Origin: DATCKG01 sp036562385
GTDB lineage: Bacteria; Bacillota; Sulfobacillia; Symbiobacteriales; Symbiobacteriaceae
Reading direction: 5' to 3'
Length of the DNA: 64,000 nt
Assembly: GCA_036562385.1 (NCBI GenBank)
Contig: DATCKG010000087.1
Location: 1-64,000, forward strand
The position numbers and the translations under genes are program-made. Below the pieces are notes generated by a model that saw only the letters and a list, made by a program, of their open reading frames with translations, was not told the DNA's origin and searched no databases. This document shows, in pieces, positions 50,906 through 58,896 of the stretch. Positions within the stretch are counted from its first letter, which is position 1. Each line of letters starts with the position of its first letter.

Positions 50906-52249
50906 CTACTGCACCTCCCCCAGGGCAGCCACCAGGGTGTCGATCTGCTCCCGGGTGCGCTGCTCCGTCACGGCAATGGTCATGGCGTTGGGCAGATCCG
51001 GGTACTCCCGGCTGGTGTCGAACCCACCCAGAATCCGGCGGCCCAGCAGATGCCGGTTGATCTCCGCCGCCGGACGCGGGCAGAGGACGGTGAACTCCTT
51101 GAAGAAGGGCGCCTGGCTGGCCAGCCGGTAGCCGGGCAGCTGAGCGATCCGCGCGGCCGCATAGTGGGCCTTCTGCAGGCAGAGGTTGGCCACTTCCCGG
51201 AGCCCCTCCTTGCCCACCATGCAGAGGTAGACCGTCGCCGCCAGGGCGTTGAGGGCCTGATTGGTGCAGATGTTGGAGGTGGCCTTCTCCCGCCGGATGT
51301 GCTGCTCCCGGGTCTGCAGCGTCAGGACCACGCCCCGCTGTCCCCGGCGGTCCACCGTGGTGCCGGCGATGCGGCCGGGCATGCGGCGGACAAACGCCTC
51401 CCGGGTGGCCAGAATGCCCAGATACGGCCCGCCGAAGGAGAGCGGGCTGCCCAGGGACTGGCCCTCCGCCACCACGATATCGGCTCCGTAGTTCCCCGGC
51501 GCCTCCAGAAGGCCCAGGGAAATGGGGTCCACCGCGGTGATGAAGAGGGCGCCCCGGGAATGGGTGAGCCGTTCAATCTCCCGGACGGGTTCCAGGTAGC
51601 CCAGGAAATTGGGCATCTGCACCAGGACCGCAGCCACCTCGTCGGTGATCAGCCCCTCCAGCTGCTCCAGGTCGGTCTGGCAGTCCCGCAGGGGGGCCTC
51701 CACCACCTCCACCCCCGAGGCATGGGTATAGGTCCGCACCACCTGCCGGTAGTGGGGATGGACGGTACGGGCCACCACCAGCTTCCGGCGGCCCGTGTGG
51801 TTAAGAGCCATGTGGGCGGCTTCGGCCAGCGCAGAAGCACCGTCGTACAGGGACGCGTTGGCCACCGCCATGCCGGTTAGTTCACAGATCAGGGACTGGT
51901 ACTCGTAGATCACCTGCAGGACGCCCTGGGAGATCTCCGGCTGGTAGGGGGTATACGCGGTGAGAAATTCGCCGCGCCGAATGATGGCATCCACCACAGC
52001 GGGGATGTAATGGTCGTACGCGCCGGCTCCCAGGAAGCAGGTGTACTGGTCCGTATCTGCGTTGTCCCGGACCAGCCCCCGAATCGCGGAGACGACCTCC
52101 ATCTCCGAACGGGGCGGGGGCAGATCCAGGGGCCGGCGGAGGCGAACCTCTTCCGGGATATTGGCGGCGAAGAGCTCCTCGGTGGAGCTCACGCCGATCT
52201 CCCGGAGCATCGCCTCCTTATCGGCCGCCGTGATGGGGATATAACGCAT
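50906..52249 (-). CDS. gcvPA: Glycine dehydrogenase (decarboxylating) subunit 1
   Basis: A 447-residue P-protein half without the PLP lysine. MRYIPITAADKEAMLREIG start, TCFLGAGAYDHYIPAVVDAI, TAYTPYQPEISQG and PSFGGPYLGILATREAFVR-like segments match. It forms the functional P-protein with GcvPB. It begins three bases after gcvH. Confidence 0.96.
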   Translation of the reverse strand: MRYIPITAADKEAMLREIGVSSTEELFAANIPEEVRLRRPLDLPPPRSEMEVVSAIRGLVRDNADTDQYTCFLGAGAYDHYIPAVVDAIIRRGEFLTAYTPYQPEISQGVLQVIYEYQSLICELTGMAVANASLYDGASALAEAAHMALNHTGRRKLVVARTVHPHYRQVVRTYTHASGVEVVEAPLRDCQTDLEQLEGLITDEVAAVLVQMPNFLGYLEPVREIERLTHSRGALFITAVDPISLGLLEAPGNYGADIVVAEGQSLGSPLSFGGPYLGILATREAFVRRMPGRIAGTTVDRRGQRGVVLTLQTREQHIRREKATSNICTNQALNALAATVYLCMVGKEGLREVANLCLQKAHYAAARIAQLPGYRLASQAPFFKEFTVLCPRPAAEINRHLLGRRILGGFDTSREYPDLPNAMTIAVTEQRTREQIDTLVAALGEVQ

Positions 52250-52251
52250 CG

Positions 52252-52650
52252 CTATGAGCCGGCCTCCTCCACAAGCTTGGCGTACGCGTCGGCATCGAGA
52301 AGCTGATCCAGCTCAGCCGGATCCTTGATCTCAATCTTGAGCATCCATCCTTCCCCGTAAGGATCCTTGTTGACCAGTTCGGGGCTGGACTCCAGGGCAG
52401 TGTTGACCTCCACCACCTTGCCGGAGACCGGGCAGTACAGGTCGGAGACCGTCTTGACCGACTCCACCACGCCGAACTGCTCGCCCTGCTTCAGCTCCCG
52501 GCCCACCTGGGGCAGCTCCACGAAGACCACGTCGCCGAGCTGATCCTGGGCAAAGTCGGTGATGCCGACGATGCCGATGTTGCCTTCCACCCGAATCCAC
52601 TCGTGTTCCTTGGAATACTTCAGATCCGCAGGGGTCTTCAGCTCCGCCAT
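52252..52650 (-). CDS. gcvH: Glycine cleavage system H protein
   Basis: A 132-residue lipoyl carrier. The lipoyl lysine is K66 in ESVKTVSDLYCP. It shuttles the aminomethyl group between P and T proteins. The ATG at 52650 has GGAGGAGG 9 bases upstream; an ATG three codons earlier abuts the site. Its lipoyl group may come from the LipM encoded downstream. Confidence 0.97.
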   Translation of the reverse strand: MAELKTPADLKYSKEHEWIRVEGNIGIVGITDFAQDQLGDVVFVELPQVGRELKQGEQFGVVESVKTVSDLYCPVSGKVVEVNTALESSPELVNKDPYGEGWMLKIEIKDPAELDQLLDADAYAKLVEEAGS

Positions 52651-52694
52651 GACTCCCATCCTCCTCCACCTAGTCTCTCCTCACGTCTGCGAGG

Positions 52695-52886
52695 CTATTG
52701 ATCCTTTCTTCCCCGCCGCCTCAGCGCCCGCCGGAGTTCCGTGAACCAGAACCAGGCAGCAAAGGCCGCGCCCGCCAGCGCAAAGAACCACTCGTACCAG
52801 AGGGAAGACCTCCTGACGATGACACCGCTGAGATAGAGCACCACCACCAGGGTGGCGGCCACGGCCATCAGGAAACCGCTGTCCAT
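52695..52886 (-). CDS. Small membrane protein inside the gcv operon
   Basis: A 63-residue protein with two hydrophobic stretches (about 4-22 and 30-50) and a basic tail (RRALRRRGRKDQ). It lies between gcvT and gcvH, starting two bases after the gcvT stop. No family is recognised. It is probably co-transcribed, but a role in glycine metabolism is not shown. Confidence 0.6.
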   Translation of the reverse strand: MDSGFLMAVAATLVVVLYLSGVIVRRSSLWYEWFFALAGAAFAAWFWFTELRRALRRRGRKDQ

Positions 52887-52888
52887 GG

Positions 52889-54016
52889 CTACTTCCGGTA
52901 CCGGGGCTGGTAGAAGGGCGTGGGCACCACCCGTGCCGGGACCGCCTTGCCCCGGATCAGCACCTCCAGTTCGGTTCCTTCCGCCGCGAGCTCAGCGGGC
53001 ACGTAGGCAAGGCCGAGGTTCTTGTTCACGCTGGGGGCAAAATTGCCCGTAGTGATCTCCCCCACCACCTGGCCCCGATAAGCCACCGGGTACCCCTGAC
53101 GGGGGATGCCGCGGCCGATCATCTCCAGGCCCACCAGCTTGCGGGTGACGCCCCGCTCGCGAATGGCGGCCAGGGCCTCCCGCCCGATGAAGTCGACCCC
53201 CTTCTTGGTCTTGACGAAGGCGCCGAGCCCCGCCTCATAGGGGTTTGTCTGGTCGGTCAGCTCGTGGCCGTACAGGGGCAGGCGGACCTCAAAGCGAAGG
53301 GTATCCCGGGCGCCCAAACCGCAGGGGCGGAGCCCCTCGTCCCGACCGGCGGCCATCAGCGCCTCCCACAGGGCCACCGCGTCCTCCGCCCGGCAGTAGA
53401 GCTCAAAGCCGTCCTCGCCGGTGTACCCCGTTCGGGAGAGCACCAGGGTCTCGATCCCCGCCACGGTCACACCCGTCCGGGCCCAGTAAAAGCCGATCTC
53501 GCTGAGGCTCAGGCCGGAGACCAGCGGCTGCAAGATCCGCTCCGCGGCCGGGCCCTGCAAGGCGAGAAGCGCCACCTCGGCGGACATGTTGCGCAGGGTG
53601 AGGTTCTGAAACCCCGCCCGATCCCGAGCCCTGGTGATCCAGGTCCAGTCCTTGTCAATATTGGCGGCGTTGACCACCAGCCAATAGCGCTCCTCGCCCA
53701 GCCGGTAGACGAGAATATCGTCCACCACGGTGCCGTCCTCCCGGCAGATGAGGCTGTACTGAACCTGGCCCACCGCCAGCCGGGCCGCGTTGTTAGTGGT
53801 GACGTACTGGATCAGCGCCAGGGCTTCGGGGCCCACCACCTCAAACTCGCCCATGTGGGACACATCAAACAGGCCGGCGGCCTCCCGGACCGCCCGGTGC
53901 TCCTCCAGGACGCTGGTGTACTGGACAGGCATCTCCCAGCCCCCGAAGGGCACCATGCGGGCGCCGAGCTGCCGGTGCACCTCGTACAGCGGCGTCCGCT
54001 GCAGTGACTCCTCCAC
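52889..54016 (-). CDS. gcvT: Aminomethyltransferase (glycine cleavage T protein)
   Basis: A 375-residue THF-dependent enzyme that releases ammonia and forms methylene-THF from GcvH-bound aminomethyl. GLFDVSHMGEFEVVGP, the Asp in the VQYSLICREDGTVVDDILVYR region, and RTGYTGEDGFELYC are conserved. The GTG at 54016 has GGAGGTGG 5-6 bases upstream. It is the first gene after the glycine riboswitch. Confidence 0.96.
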   Translation of the reverse strand: MEESLQRTPLYEVHRQLGARMVPFGGWEMPVQYTSVLEEHRAVREAAGLFDVSHMGEFEVVGPEALALIQYVTTNNAARLAVGQVQYSLICREDGTVVDDILVYRLGEERYWLVVNAANIDKDWTWITRARDRAGFQNLTLRNMSAEVALLALQGPAAERILQPLVSGLSLSEIGFYWARTGVTVAGIETLVLSRTGYTGEDGFELYCRAEDAVALWEALMAAGRDEGLRPCGLGARDTLRFEVRLPLYGHELTDQTNPYEAGLGAFVKTKKGVDFIGREALAAIRERGVTRKLVGLEMIGRGIPRQGYPVAYRGQVVGEITTGNFAPSVNKNLGLAYVPAELAAEGTELEVLIRGKAVPARVVPTPFYQPRYRK

Positions 54017-54066
54017 TGTGTCCACCTCCGCAGGCAGTCCCAATCGTCTCCTTCAGGCTGCCATGG

Positions 54067-54126
54067 AAAAAACATGAAGGACAGAGGAAAACCAGGACCC
54101 CTAGGCCCTGCTGTCCCCTCTGTCCT
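54067..54126 (-). terminator. Riboswitch-controlled terminator before gcvT
   Basis: On the minus strand AGGACAGAGG (54117-54126) pairs perfectly with CCTCTGTCCT (54078-54087), followed by TCATGTTTTTTCC. The 5' arm is also the 3' strand of the second glycine aptamer, so the structures are mutually exclusive. Confidence 0.85.
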
Positions 54127-54325
54127 GGCAACCTGAGAGTTTAGTCCGACGGCACAAGCCGCGGACGTTCCCCTTTGGTGGCCCCGGCCCTGCGGCAGGG
54201 GCGCTCTCCAGAGGTCCGTCCAACCCCGGTCGCTGGGGCCTGAGAGATTCTGCCCGGTTCCAGCGGGCCGGGCATTGCTCCTTCGGCGCCCGCCCTGACC
54301 CAAAGGCAGCGGGACTCTTCCGGGG
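54112..54325 (-). promoter_or_regulatory. Tandem glycine riboswitch
   Basis: Two glycine aptamers in series on the minus strand. The first has GGAAGAG, GCCGAAGGAGCAA and ATCTCTCAGGCCCC. The second has CTGGAGAG, ACCAAAGGGGAACG and ACTCTCAGGTTGCCAGGACAG. This is the classic cooperative ON-switch for gcvT operons: glycine binding frees the gcv genes by blocking the overlapping terminator (54067-54126). Confidence 0.94.
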
Positions 54326-54394
54326 TTATCATCCGTCTTGATGCATTTGGCCTTGCACCGTCTCACTATTCTCCATTGCCCATCGCGATTCCTT

Positions 54395-54988
54395 CTATTC
54401 CCGTCCCGCCTGCTGCCTTCGGACCATGATGGCCGCTCCCAGGGCCACCGCCAGCACCACCACGGCAGCGACGTATGACATGCTCTCCTCCCACAGATGC
54501 GGCAGACGGCCGCCCAGGGCCACGGCGATCGCGGCCCAGACGCCGTTCCATACGAGGGCAGAGGCCAAAAGATACCCGGCAAAGGTCCAGGGGTTCATCC
54601 GTGCCAGCCCGGCGCTGTAGATGGTGGCGGCCCGGATCAACCCGATGAAGCGGGAAAAGAAGACCGTCAGTGCGCCGTAGCGGTGAAAGAACTGCTCCAT
54701 CCGGCGTAAGGCCACAGGTTTGATCCGCAGGATCCCGACCAACCGGCGCAGCAGCGGTGCCCCGCCCAGATAGGCCAGCGTGTAGCCCATGAGCGACCCC
54801 AGCACGTTTCCGGCCACCCCGGCCAGGATGACGAAAGCCAATGTCGCCTTGCCCTGATGAACCAGAACCCCCGCCACCACGTAGAGCAATTCTGCCGGGA
54901 CGGGCAGGCCAAGCCCTTCCACCGTCGCGGCCACCAGGATCGCCGTGTAAATGTTCGCCTCGCCGAGGCGCTGCCACGTCTCCGGCAC
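54395..54988 (-). CDS. DedA/VTT-family membrane protein
   Basis: A 197-residue polytopic protein with VTT-domain features: ATVEGLGLPVPAELLYVVAG, GNVLGSLMGYTLAYLGG and FFSRFIGLIRAATIYSAGLARMN. DedA proteins act in lipid (undecaprenyl-phosphate or phospholipid) transport and membrane-energy balance. The GTG at 54988 follows AAAGGAGG by 9 bases. Confidence 0.88.
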   Translation of the reverse strand: MPETWQRLGEANIYTAILVAATVEGLGLPVPAELLYVVAGVLVHQGKATLAFVILAGVAGNVLGSLMGYTLAYLGGAPLLRRLVGILRIKPVALRRMEQFFHRYGALTVFFSRFIGLIRAATIYSAGLARMNPWTFAGYLLASALVWNGVWAAIAVALGGRLPHLWEESMSYVAAVVVLAVALGAAIMVRRQQAGRE

Positions 54989-55007
54989 GCAGCAAGCCCT
55001 CCTTTGC

Positions 55008-55036
55008 AGGAAAGCCCGCCGGGCGACCGGCGGGCC
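55008..55036 (-). terminator. Hairpin after bshB2
   Basis: A 9-bp stem GCCCGCCGG/CCGGCGGGC (55014-55022 with 55027-55035) is followed on the minus strand by TTTCC. It may end the btu-bsh transcript before dedA. Confidence 0.55.
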
Positions 55037-55063
55037 TCTTCGCACCCATATATGCCTGCGCCC

Positions 55064-55738
55064 CTATTCGTCTCCAAATCGGTACATCCAATAGCGTTCC
55101 TGGGACCGGTCCCGCATGACCTGCTCCCGGAGGGCGGGATCCTCTTTCATCCGCCGCTCCAGGTCCGCCAGCATCGCACTGCTCTGGCTGCGATGGGCGG
55201 CGATGGCGGCCATCTTGACATCCAGGACGCTGGTGACATCCACCACCACGTCGGGCTCGCCCAACTCGCCCACGTTAGAGCCGAAGGCCCGCAGGTAGAC
55301 CTTCGGCCGCTCCCCAGGCGGCAGCTTGGCAGCGGCCCGCACCGCGGCAGCGCCCAGGGCCATATGGTCCGGGTGCACGCTGCACTGCGGATGATAGGTG
55401 ATCAGAAGCGAAGGTCGGACCTCCCGGATGATGGCTTCCAGCCGCCCGGCGAGCTCCTCCGGATCGACAAATTCCAAGGTCTTATCCCGATATCCCAGCA
55501 GCCGCAGGTCCCGGATTCCCAGGATGCGGCAGGCCTCCCGCAGTTCCTGCTCCCGGAGGACCGGCATGCTCTCCCGAGTGGCAATGATGGGCATCCCCAT
55601 GTTCCGCCCCTGCTCGCCTCGGGTCGCACACACATACGTCACGGGGACCCCCGCCCGCGTATGCAGGGCGATGGTGCCCCCGGCCGCAAAGGATTCGTCA
55701 TCCGGGTGCGGGAAGATCACCAGCACATGACGTTCCAC
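55064..55738 (-). CDS. bshB2: Bacillithiol-type LmbE deacetylase (BshB2-like)
   Basis: A 224-residue zinc deacetylase of the LmbE/PIG-L family. The metal motif HPDDE is at 11-15, and HPDH at 122-125 completes the site. ATRGEQGRNMG and the overall opening VERHVLVIFPHPDDES match BshB2 (YojG), which deacetylates GlcNAc-malate in bacillithiol synthesis or related conjugates. It follows a YojF homologue, the same order as yojF-yojG in Bacillus. The GTG has AAGGAGG 9 bases upstream. Confidence 0.88.
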   Translation of the reverse strand: MERHVLVIFPHPDDESFAAGGTIALHTRAGVPVTYVCATRGEQGRNMGMPIIATRESMPVLREQELREACRILGIRDLRLLGYRDKTLEFVDPEELAGRLEAIIREVRPSLLITYHPQCSVHPDHMALGAAAVRAAAKLPPGERPKVYLRAFGSNVGELGEPDVVVDVTSVLDVKMAAIAAHRSQSSAMLADLERRMKEDPALREQVMRDRSQERYWMYRFGDE

Positions 55739-55773
55739 AGTGCGTACCCTCCTTCCGCCGGTTCCCCTGCTTC

Positions 55774-56130
55774 CTACACGGGGAACGGCGTCCGGCTCAG
55801 TTCCAGGGCCACGGCCAGGCGACCACGCTCGTCGTGCCCGGCCAGCAGCAGGCGTCCTTCCTCGTCCACCTCCCAGTGGGTGAGGCCCTCGGCGTAAATC
55901 CAGCCGTTCTCCATCTGGAGCCCCGCCCGGTAGGGACCGGTGCCCGCGAGCACGGCCCGGTGGAAACGCACCACCGCATTGCGAATGTAGGCGCAGACCG
56001 CCATGGTCTTGACCCCATCGCGCCCTTCCGCTGCATAGGCACCGTTGGTGGTCTCCAGGTGCAGATAGACGTCCTGATTGACAAAGGCCGCCAAGGCGGC
56101 CTGCGTCTGAGCGAGATCGATTGGCTGCAT
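55774..56130 (-). CDS. yojF: YojF-family protein (DUF1806)
   Basis: A 118-residue protein, partner of BshB2 by context: FVNQDVYLHLETTNGAYA, AYIRNAVVRFHRAVLAG, PYRAGLQMENGWIYAEGL match DUF1806. ATG at 56130 has GGGAGGG 6 bases upstream. It lies 41 bases after btuD, so it may be read through from the cobalamin-controlled transcript. Confidence 0.85.
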   Translation of the reverse strand: MQPIDLAQTQAALAAFVNQDVYLHLETTNGAYAAEGRDGVKTMAVCAYIRNAVVRFHRAVLAGTGPYRAGLQMENGWIYAEGLTHWEVDEEGRLLLAGHDERGRLAVALELSRTPFPV

Positions 56131-56171
56131 GTTCAACCCTCCCGGGGGATCGTCCCATTCTAGCAAATATA

Positions 56172-56993
56172 TCACCGGCCCGGATGATCCGACAAGCCGG
56201 CGGCACTGCCCCCGGCGGTCCCCCCTGACAGCAAGATCACATGGGGGGTCTGCCCCTCCGGGTGGGGCACCACCCGTACCCGGCTGCCGTAGACGGCGCT
56301 GACCATCGCCTCGGTGACCACCTCCGCCGGCGGCCCCTGCACGTAGAGCCTCCCTTCCTTGATGACCACCAGGCGGTCCGCGTACAGAGAGGCCAGGTTC
56401 AGATCATGCAGCACCGCCACCACCGTCAGGCCGTCGCGGTTCAGCCGCCGGATCAGATCCAGCAGTTCCACCTGGTGGGCGATGTCCAGATGGGCCGTGG
56501 GCTCATCCAGGATGAGCAACTCCGGCTCCTGGGCCAGGGCCCGGGCCAGTAGCACCCGCTGCCGCTCCCCCCCGCTGATGGCGGTGATGAGCCGGTCCCG
56601 CAAGTGCAGCGTGCGGGTCATCATCATGGCCCGTTCCGTCACGTGCCGGTCCCGGGGCGTGGCGGCGCCGAACCGGCGTTGATACGGAAGACGCCCCATC
56701 ATCACGATCTCTTCCACTGTAAAGTCAAAAGAAACTGCCGTCTCCTGGGAGACCACCGCCATCACCCTGGCGATCTCCCGGGGGTGCATCCGGCTGAGGT
56801 CGGTGCCCCGCAGCAGGACCCGGCCTGAGGCGGGCGCCAGGGTCCCGCTGATGGCCCGGACGAAGGTGGACTTGCCGGAACCGTTGGGACCCACCACCGC
56901 CACAAACTCCCCCGGGGCAATCTCCAACGACAGGTCCTTCAGCACCGGCCGGGATCCGTATCCACAGGTCAGCCTCTGAACAGACAGCAGCAT
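56172..56993 (-). CDS. btuD: Cobalamin ABC transporter ATP-binding protein
   Basis: A 273-residue FecE/BtuD-type ATPase. Walker A GPNGSGKST (35-43), signature ISGGERQRVLLARAL (139-153), Walker B LLILDEPTAHLD (159-170) and H-loop LHDL (195-198). With BtuC it forms the vitamin B12 (or Fe-siderophore-type) importer. The riboswitch upstream supports cobalamin. No binding protein (btuF) is adjacent. Confidence 0.9.
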   Translation of the reverse strand: MLLSVQRLTCGYGSRPVLKDLSLEIAPGEFVAVVGPNGSGKSTFVRAISGTLAPASGRVLLRGTDLSRMHPREIARVMAVVSQETAVSFDFTVEEIVMMGRLPYQRRFGAATPRDRHVTERAMMMTRTLHLRDRLITAISGGERQRVLLARALAQEPELLILDEPTAHLDIAHQVELLDLIRRLNRDGLTVVAVLHDLNLASLYADRLVVIKEGRLYVQGPPAEVVTEAMVSAVYGSRVRVVPHPEGQTPHVILLSGGTAGGSAAGLSDHPGR

Positions 56994-57007
56994 CCTGCCA
57001 CCCCCTT

Positions 57008-58114
57008 CTACCGATCCTGCGGAAGCAGCCGCCGCCGGAGCAGCCACAGGAAGAAGGGGCCCCCCGCCACAGCCATCACCAGACCCACCGGAATCTCGGC
57101 CGGCGCCAGAAGGCTCCGGGCCAGGGCGTCGGCCAGCACCAAAACCACCCCGCCCACCAGGGCGGAGACCGGCAGCAAATACCGATGGTCCGGCCCCACC
57201 AGCATCCGTACCAGGTGCGGCACGATCATGCCGACAAAGCCGATGCTGCCGCAAAATGCCACCGAGGCCGCGGTCAGCAGCGTGCTGGCCACCAGCACCA
57301 GTTTTTTCACCCGCTCCACATCGACCCCCAGGTGCCAGGCTTCCTCTTCGCCCATCAGCAACGCATTCAGTTCCCGGCTGAGACTGAGCAGAATGCCCAT
57401 CCCCACCATCAGGTAGGGCAGGAGCCAGAGGACCTTCACCCAGTTGGCGCCCCCCAGCCCGCCCATCATCCAAAAGATGATGGCGTCCCTGCTGGAGGCG
57501 CTGGTGAAGTAGACCACAAGCGAGATGAACGCCGCAGCCAGCGAACCCACCGCCACGCCGGCCAGGAGGATCGCCGCCCGGGGCACCCGGGACCCGGTGG
57601 ACGCCAGGCTGTAGACCAGCAGCATCGTGAGCAGCCCTCCCACAAAGGCGCCGGCAGGCACGGCCCCCAGAGCGCCGCCCCGGAGGGTACCCCAGCCGGC
57701 AATGACCAGGGCCGCCCCCAGCCCCGAACCGGAGGAGACTCCCAGGACGTACGGGTCCGCGAGGGGATTCTCAAACAGGCCCTGATACGCGCAGCCGGCC
57801 ACGGCCAGGGCCATCCCCACCAGCGCGCCCATCACCACCCGAGGCAGGCGGACGCTCCACAGCACCGTGGCGTGGGCCTCCGGCCAGGTGGGTTCCAGCG
57901 CAACCCCCGGCAGCCGGGAGAGGATGATCTTCACCACCTCCCCGGGAGGAATGGAGACGGAACCGATGCCGCTGGCGATCACCATCGCCGCCAGCAGGGC
58001 CAGCAGTGCGATCAGTCCCGCCCGGCGGCCCCGTGCCGCCCGGGCGAAACGCAAACCCCCGGCCTCGGTGCCGGGGGCAAGTTCCACGTGACGATGGCGC
58101 AGCTGCGCTGCCAT
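57008..58114 (-). CDS. btuC: Cobalamin ABC transporter permease (FecCD family)
   Basis: A 368-residue permease with about 10 helices. RLPRVVMGALVGMALAVAG, NPLADPYVLGVSSGSGLGAAL and the coupling motif GFVGMIVPHLVRMLVGPDHR are FecCD hallmarks. The cobalamin riboswitch in its leader indicates B12 transport. It is the first gene of btuC-btuD. Confidence 0.9.
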   Translation of the reverse strand: MAAQLRHRHVELAPGTEAGGLRFARAARGRRAGLIALLALLAAMVIASGIGSVSIPPGEVVKIILSRLPGVALEPTWPEAHATVLWSVRLPRVVMGALVGMALAVAGCAYQGLFENPLADPYVLGVSSGSGLGAALVIAGWGTLRGGALGAVPAGAFVGGLLTMLLVYSLASTGSRVPRAAILLAGVAVGSLAAAFISLVVYFTSASSRDAIIFWMMGGLGGANWVKVLWLLPYLMVGMGILLSLSRELNALLMGEEEAWHLGVDVERVKKLVLVASTLLTAASVAFCGSIGFVGMIVPHLVRMLVGPDHRYLLPVSALVGGVVLVLADALARSLLAPAEIPVGLVMAVAGGPFFLWLLRRRLLPQDR

Positions 58115-58149
58115 GGTCTCACCCTTTCCGCCGAAGGTTGAGTCACCAC

Positions 58150-58320
58150 GGACCAGGCAGGTTTCCTGACTTCCGGATCCTCACCCGCCCTCTGCCTTCC
58201 CGGCGTGCGCCAGTGGCGTGTGTCGAGGGGGGCTCCCCGGTCACAGTGGCGGGACCGTGCCGGACTTGCACCGGCTTCCCTTTTACCTTCCGGCCTGCGG
58301 CCGGAAGCACCTGATCCGTC
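58150..58320 (-). promoter_or_regulatory. Cobalamin (adenosylcobalamin) riboswitch
   Basis: On the minus strand the leader contains GGGAAGCCGGTGCAAGTCC, GGCACGGTCCCGCCACTG, GTGACCGGGGAGC, and the B12 box region GTCAGGAAACCTGCC near the 3' end. These are conserved AdoCbl riboswitch elements in the right order. It lies between a sigma-A promoter and btuC, and would repress B12 uptake when cobalamin is plentiful. Confidence 0.93.
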
Positions 58321-58340
58321 CGAATTGTTCAGTTGGTAAC

Positions 58341-58369
58341 AGTATAATCCCCGCCGGACGCAGTGACAA
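58341..58369 (-). promoter_or_regulatory. Sigma-A promoter of the cobalamin riboswitch-btuCD transcript
   Basis: Minus-strand TTGTCA (58364-58369), 17-base spacer, TATACT (58341-58346). Confidence 0.8.
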
Positions 58370-58429
58370 CCCTGCGGCTGTGGCGCCGGCTCGAGGCCGG
58401 GGGAACGGAATATTATGTAACCTACAGGG

Positions 58430-58750
58430 AGCCGGCGAATAGGCTGAAGATGGACCCACAGGTTCAAGAAGGCGATGAACCGGTGGGACACAACCACGCC
58501 ATCATCGAGGTACCAATGGTGGTTGGCCGGGGAGTTCGACACGTTGGTGGACCGGAACCACGACGGTACCTTCCATCAGCTCCTGGAGAAGGTGTTGGTC
58601 CACGTCCGGGCGAAGGCAGTCCGCATCCGTCACCCGAAGGCGGGCGCGGACGACGTGACGTCCCGGAAGCTGGAATGCCGCACGGACTCCGACGTGGTGA
58701 CGGAGCCGGGACTGGACATTCCGGAAGAAGAGTTGCGAGGAGCGAGCCCG
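58430..58750 (+). pseudogene. Coding-like relic between btuC and aspA
   Basis: One plus-strand frame (in phase with ATG 58475) shows high third-position GC and a protein-like reading (for example RNHDGTFHQLLEKVLVHVRAK near 58553-58615) that fades after about 58740, where third-position GC falls. There is no strong ribosome binding site, and the frame runs on only by chance through the aspA promoter. No family is recognised. It may be a decayed gene or a short unknown gene. Confidence 0.3.
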
Positions 58751-58811
58751 TCTGGGAGTGCCCCGGACGGGCTTTGCGGCGTGCCCATGGGGGGAATTGG
58801 GTATCCACGAA

Positions 58812-58841
58812 TTGACAGAAGGCGGGGCCCTTTTGTCTATT
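58812..58841 (+). promoter_or_regulatory. Candidate promoter for aspA
   Basis: TTGACA (58812-58817) and TCTATT (58836-58841) with 18-base spacing, about 55 bases upstream of the aspA start. A TATACT further downstream is an alternative -10. Confidence 0.5.
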
Positions 58842-58896
58842 TAGGGTCTATACAACGGTATACTAAGATCGACACGGAAGGAGGCGATCCGCTGCC

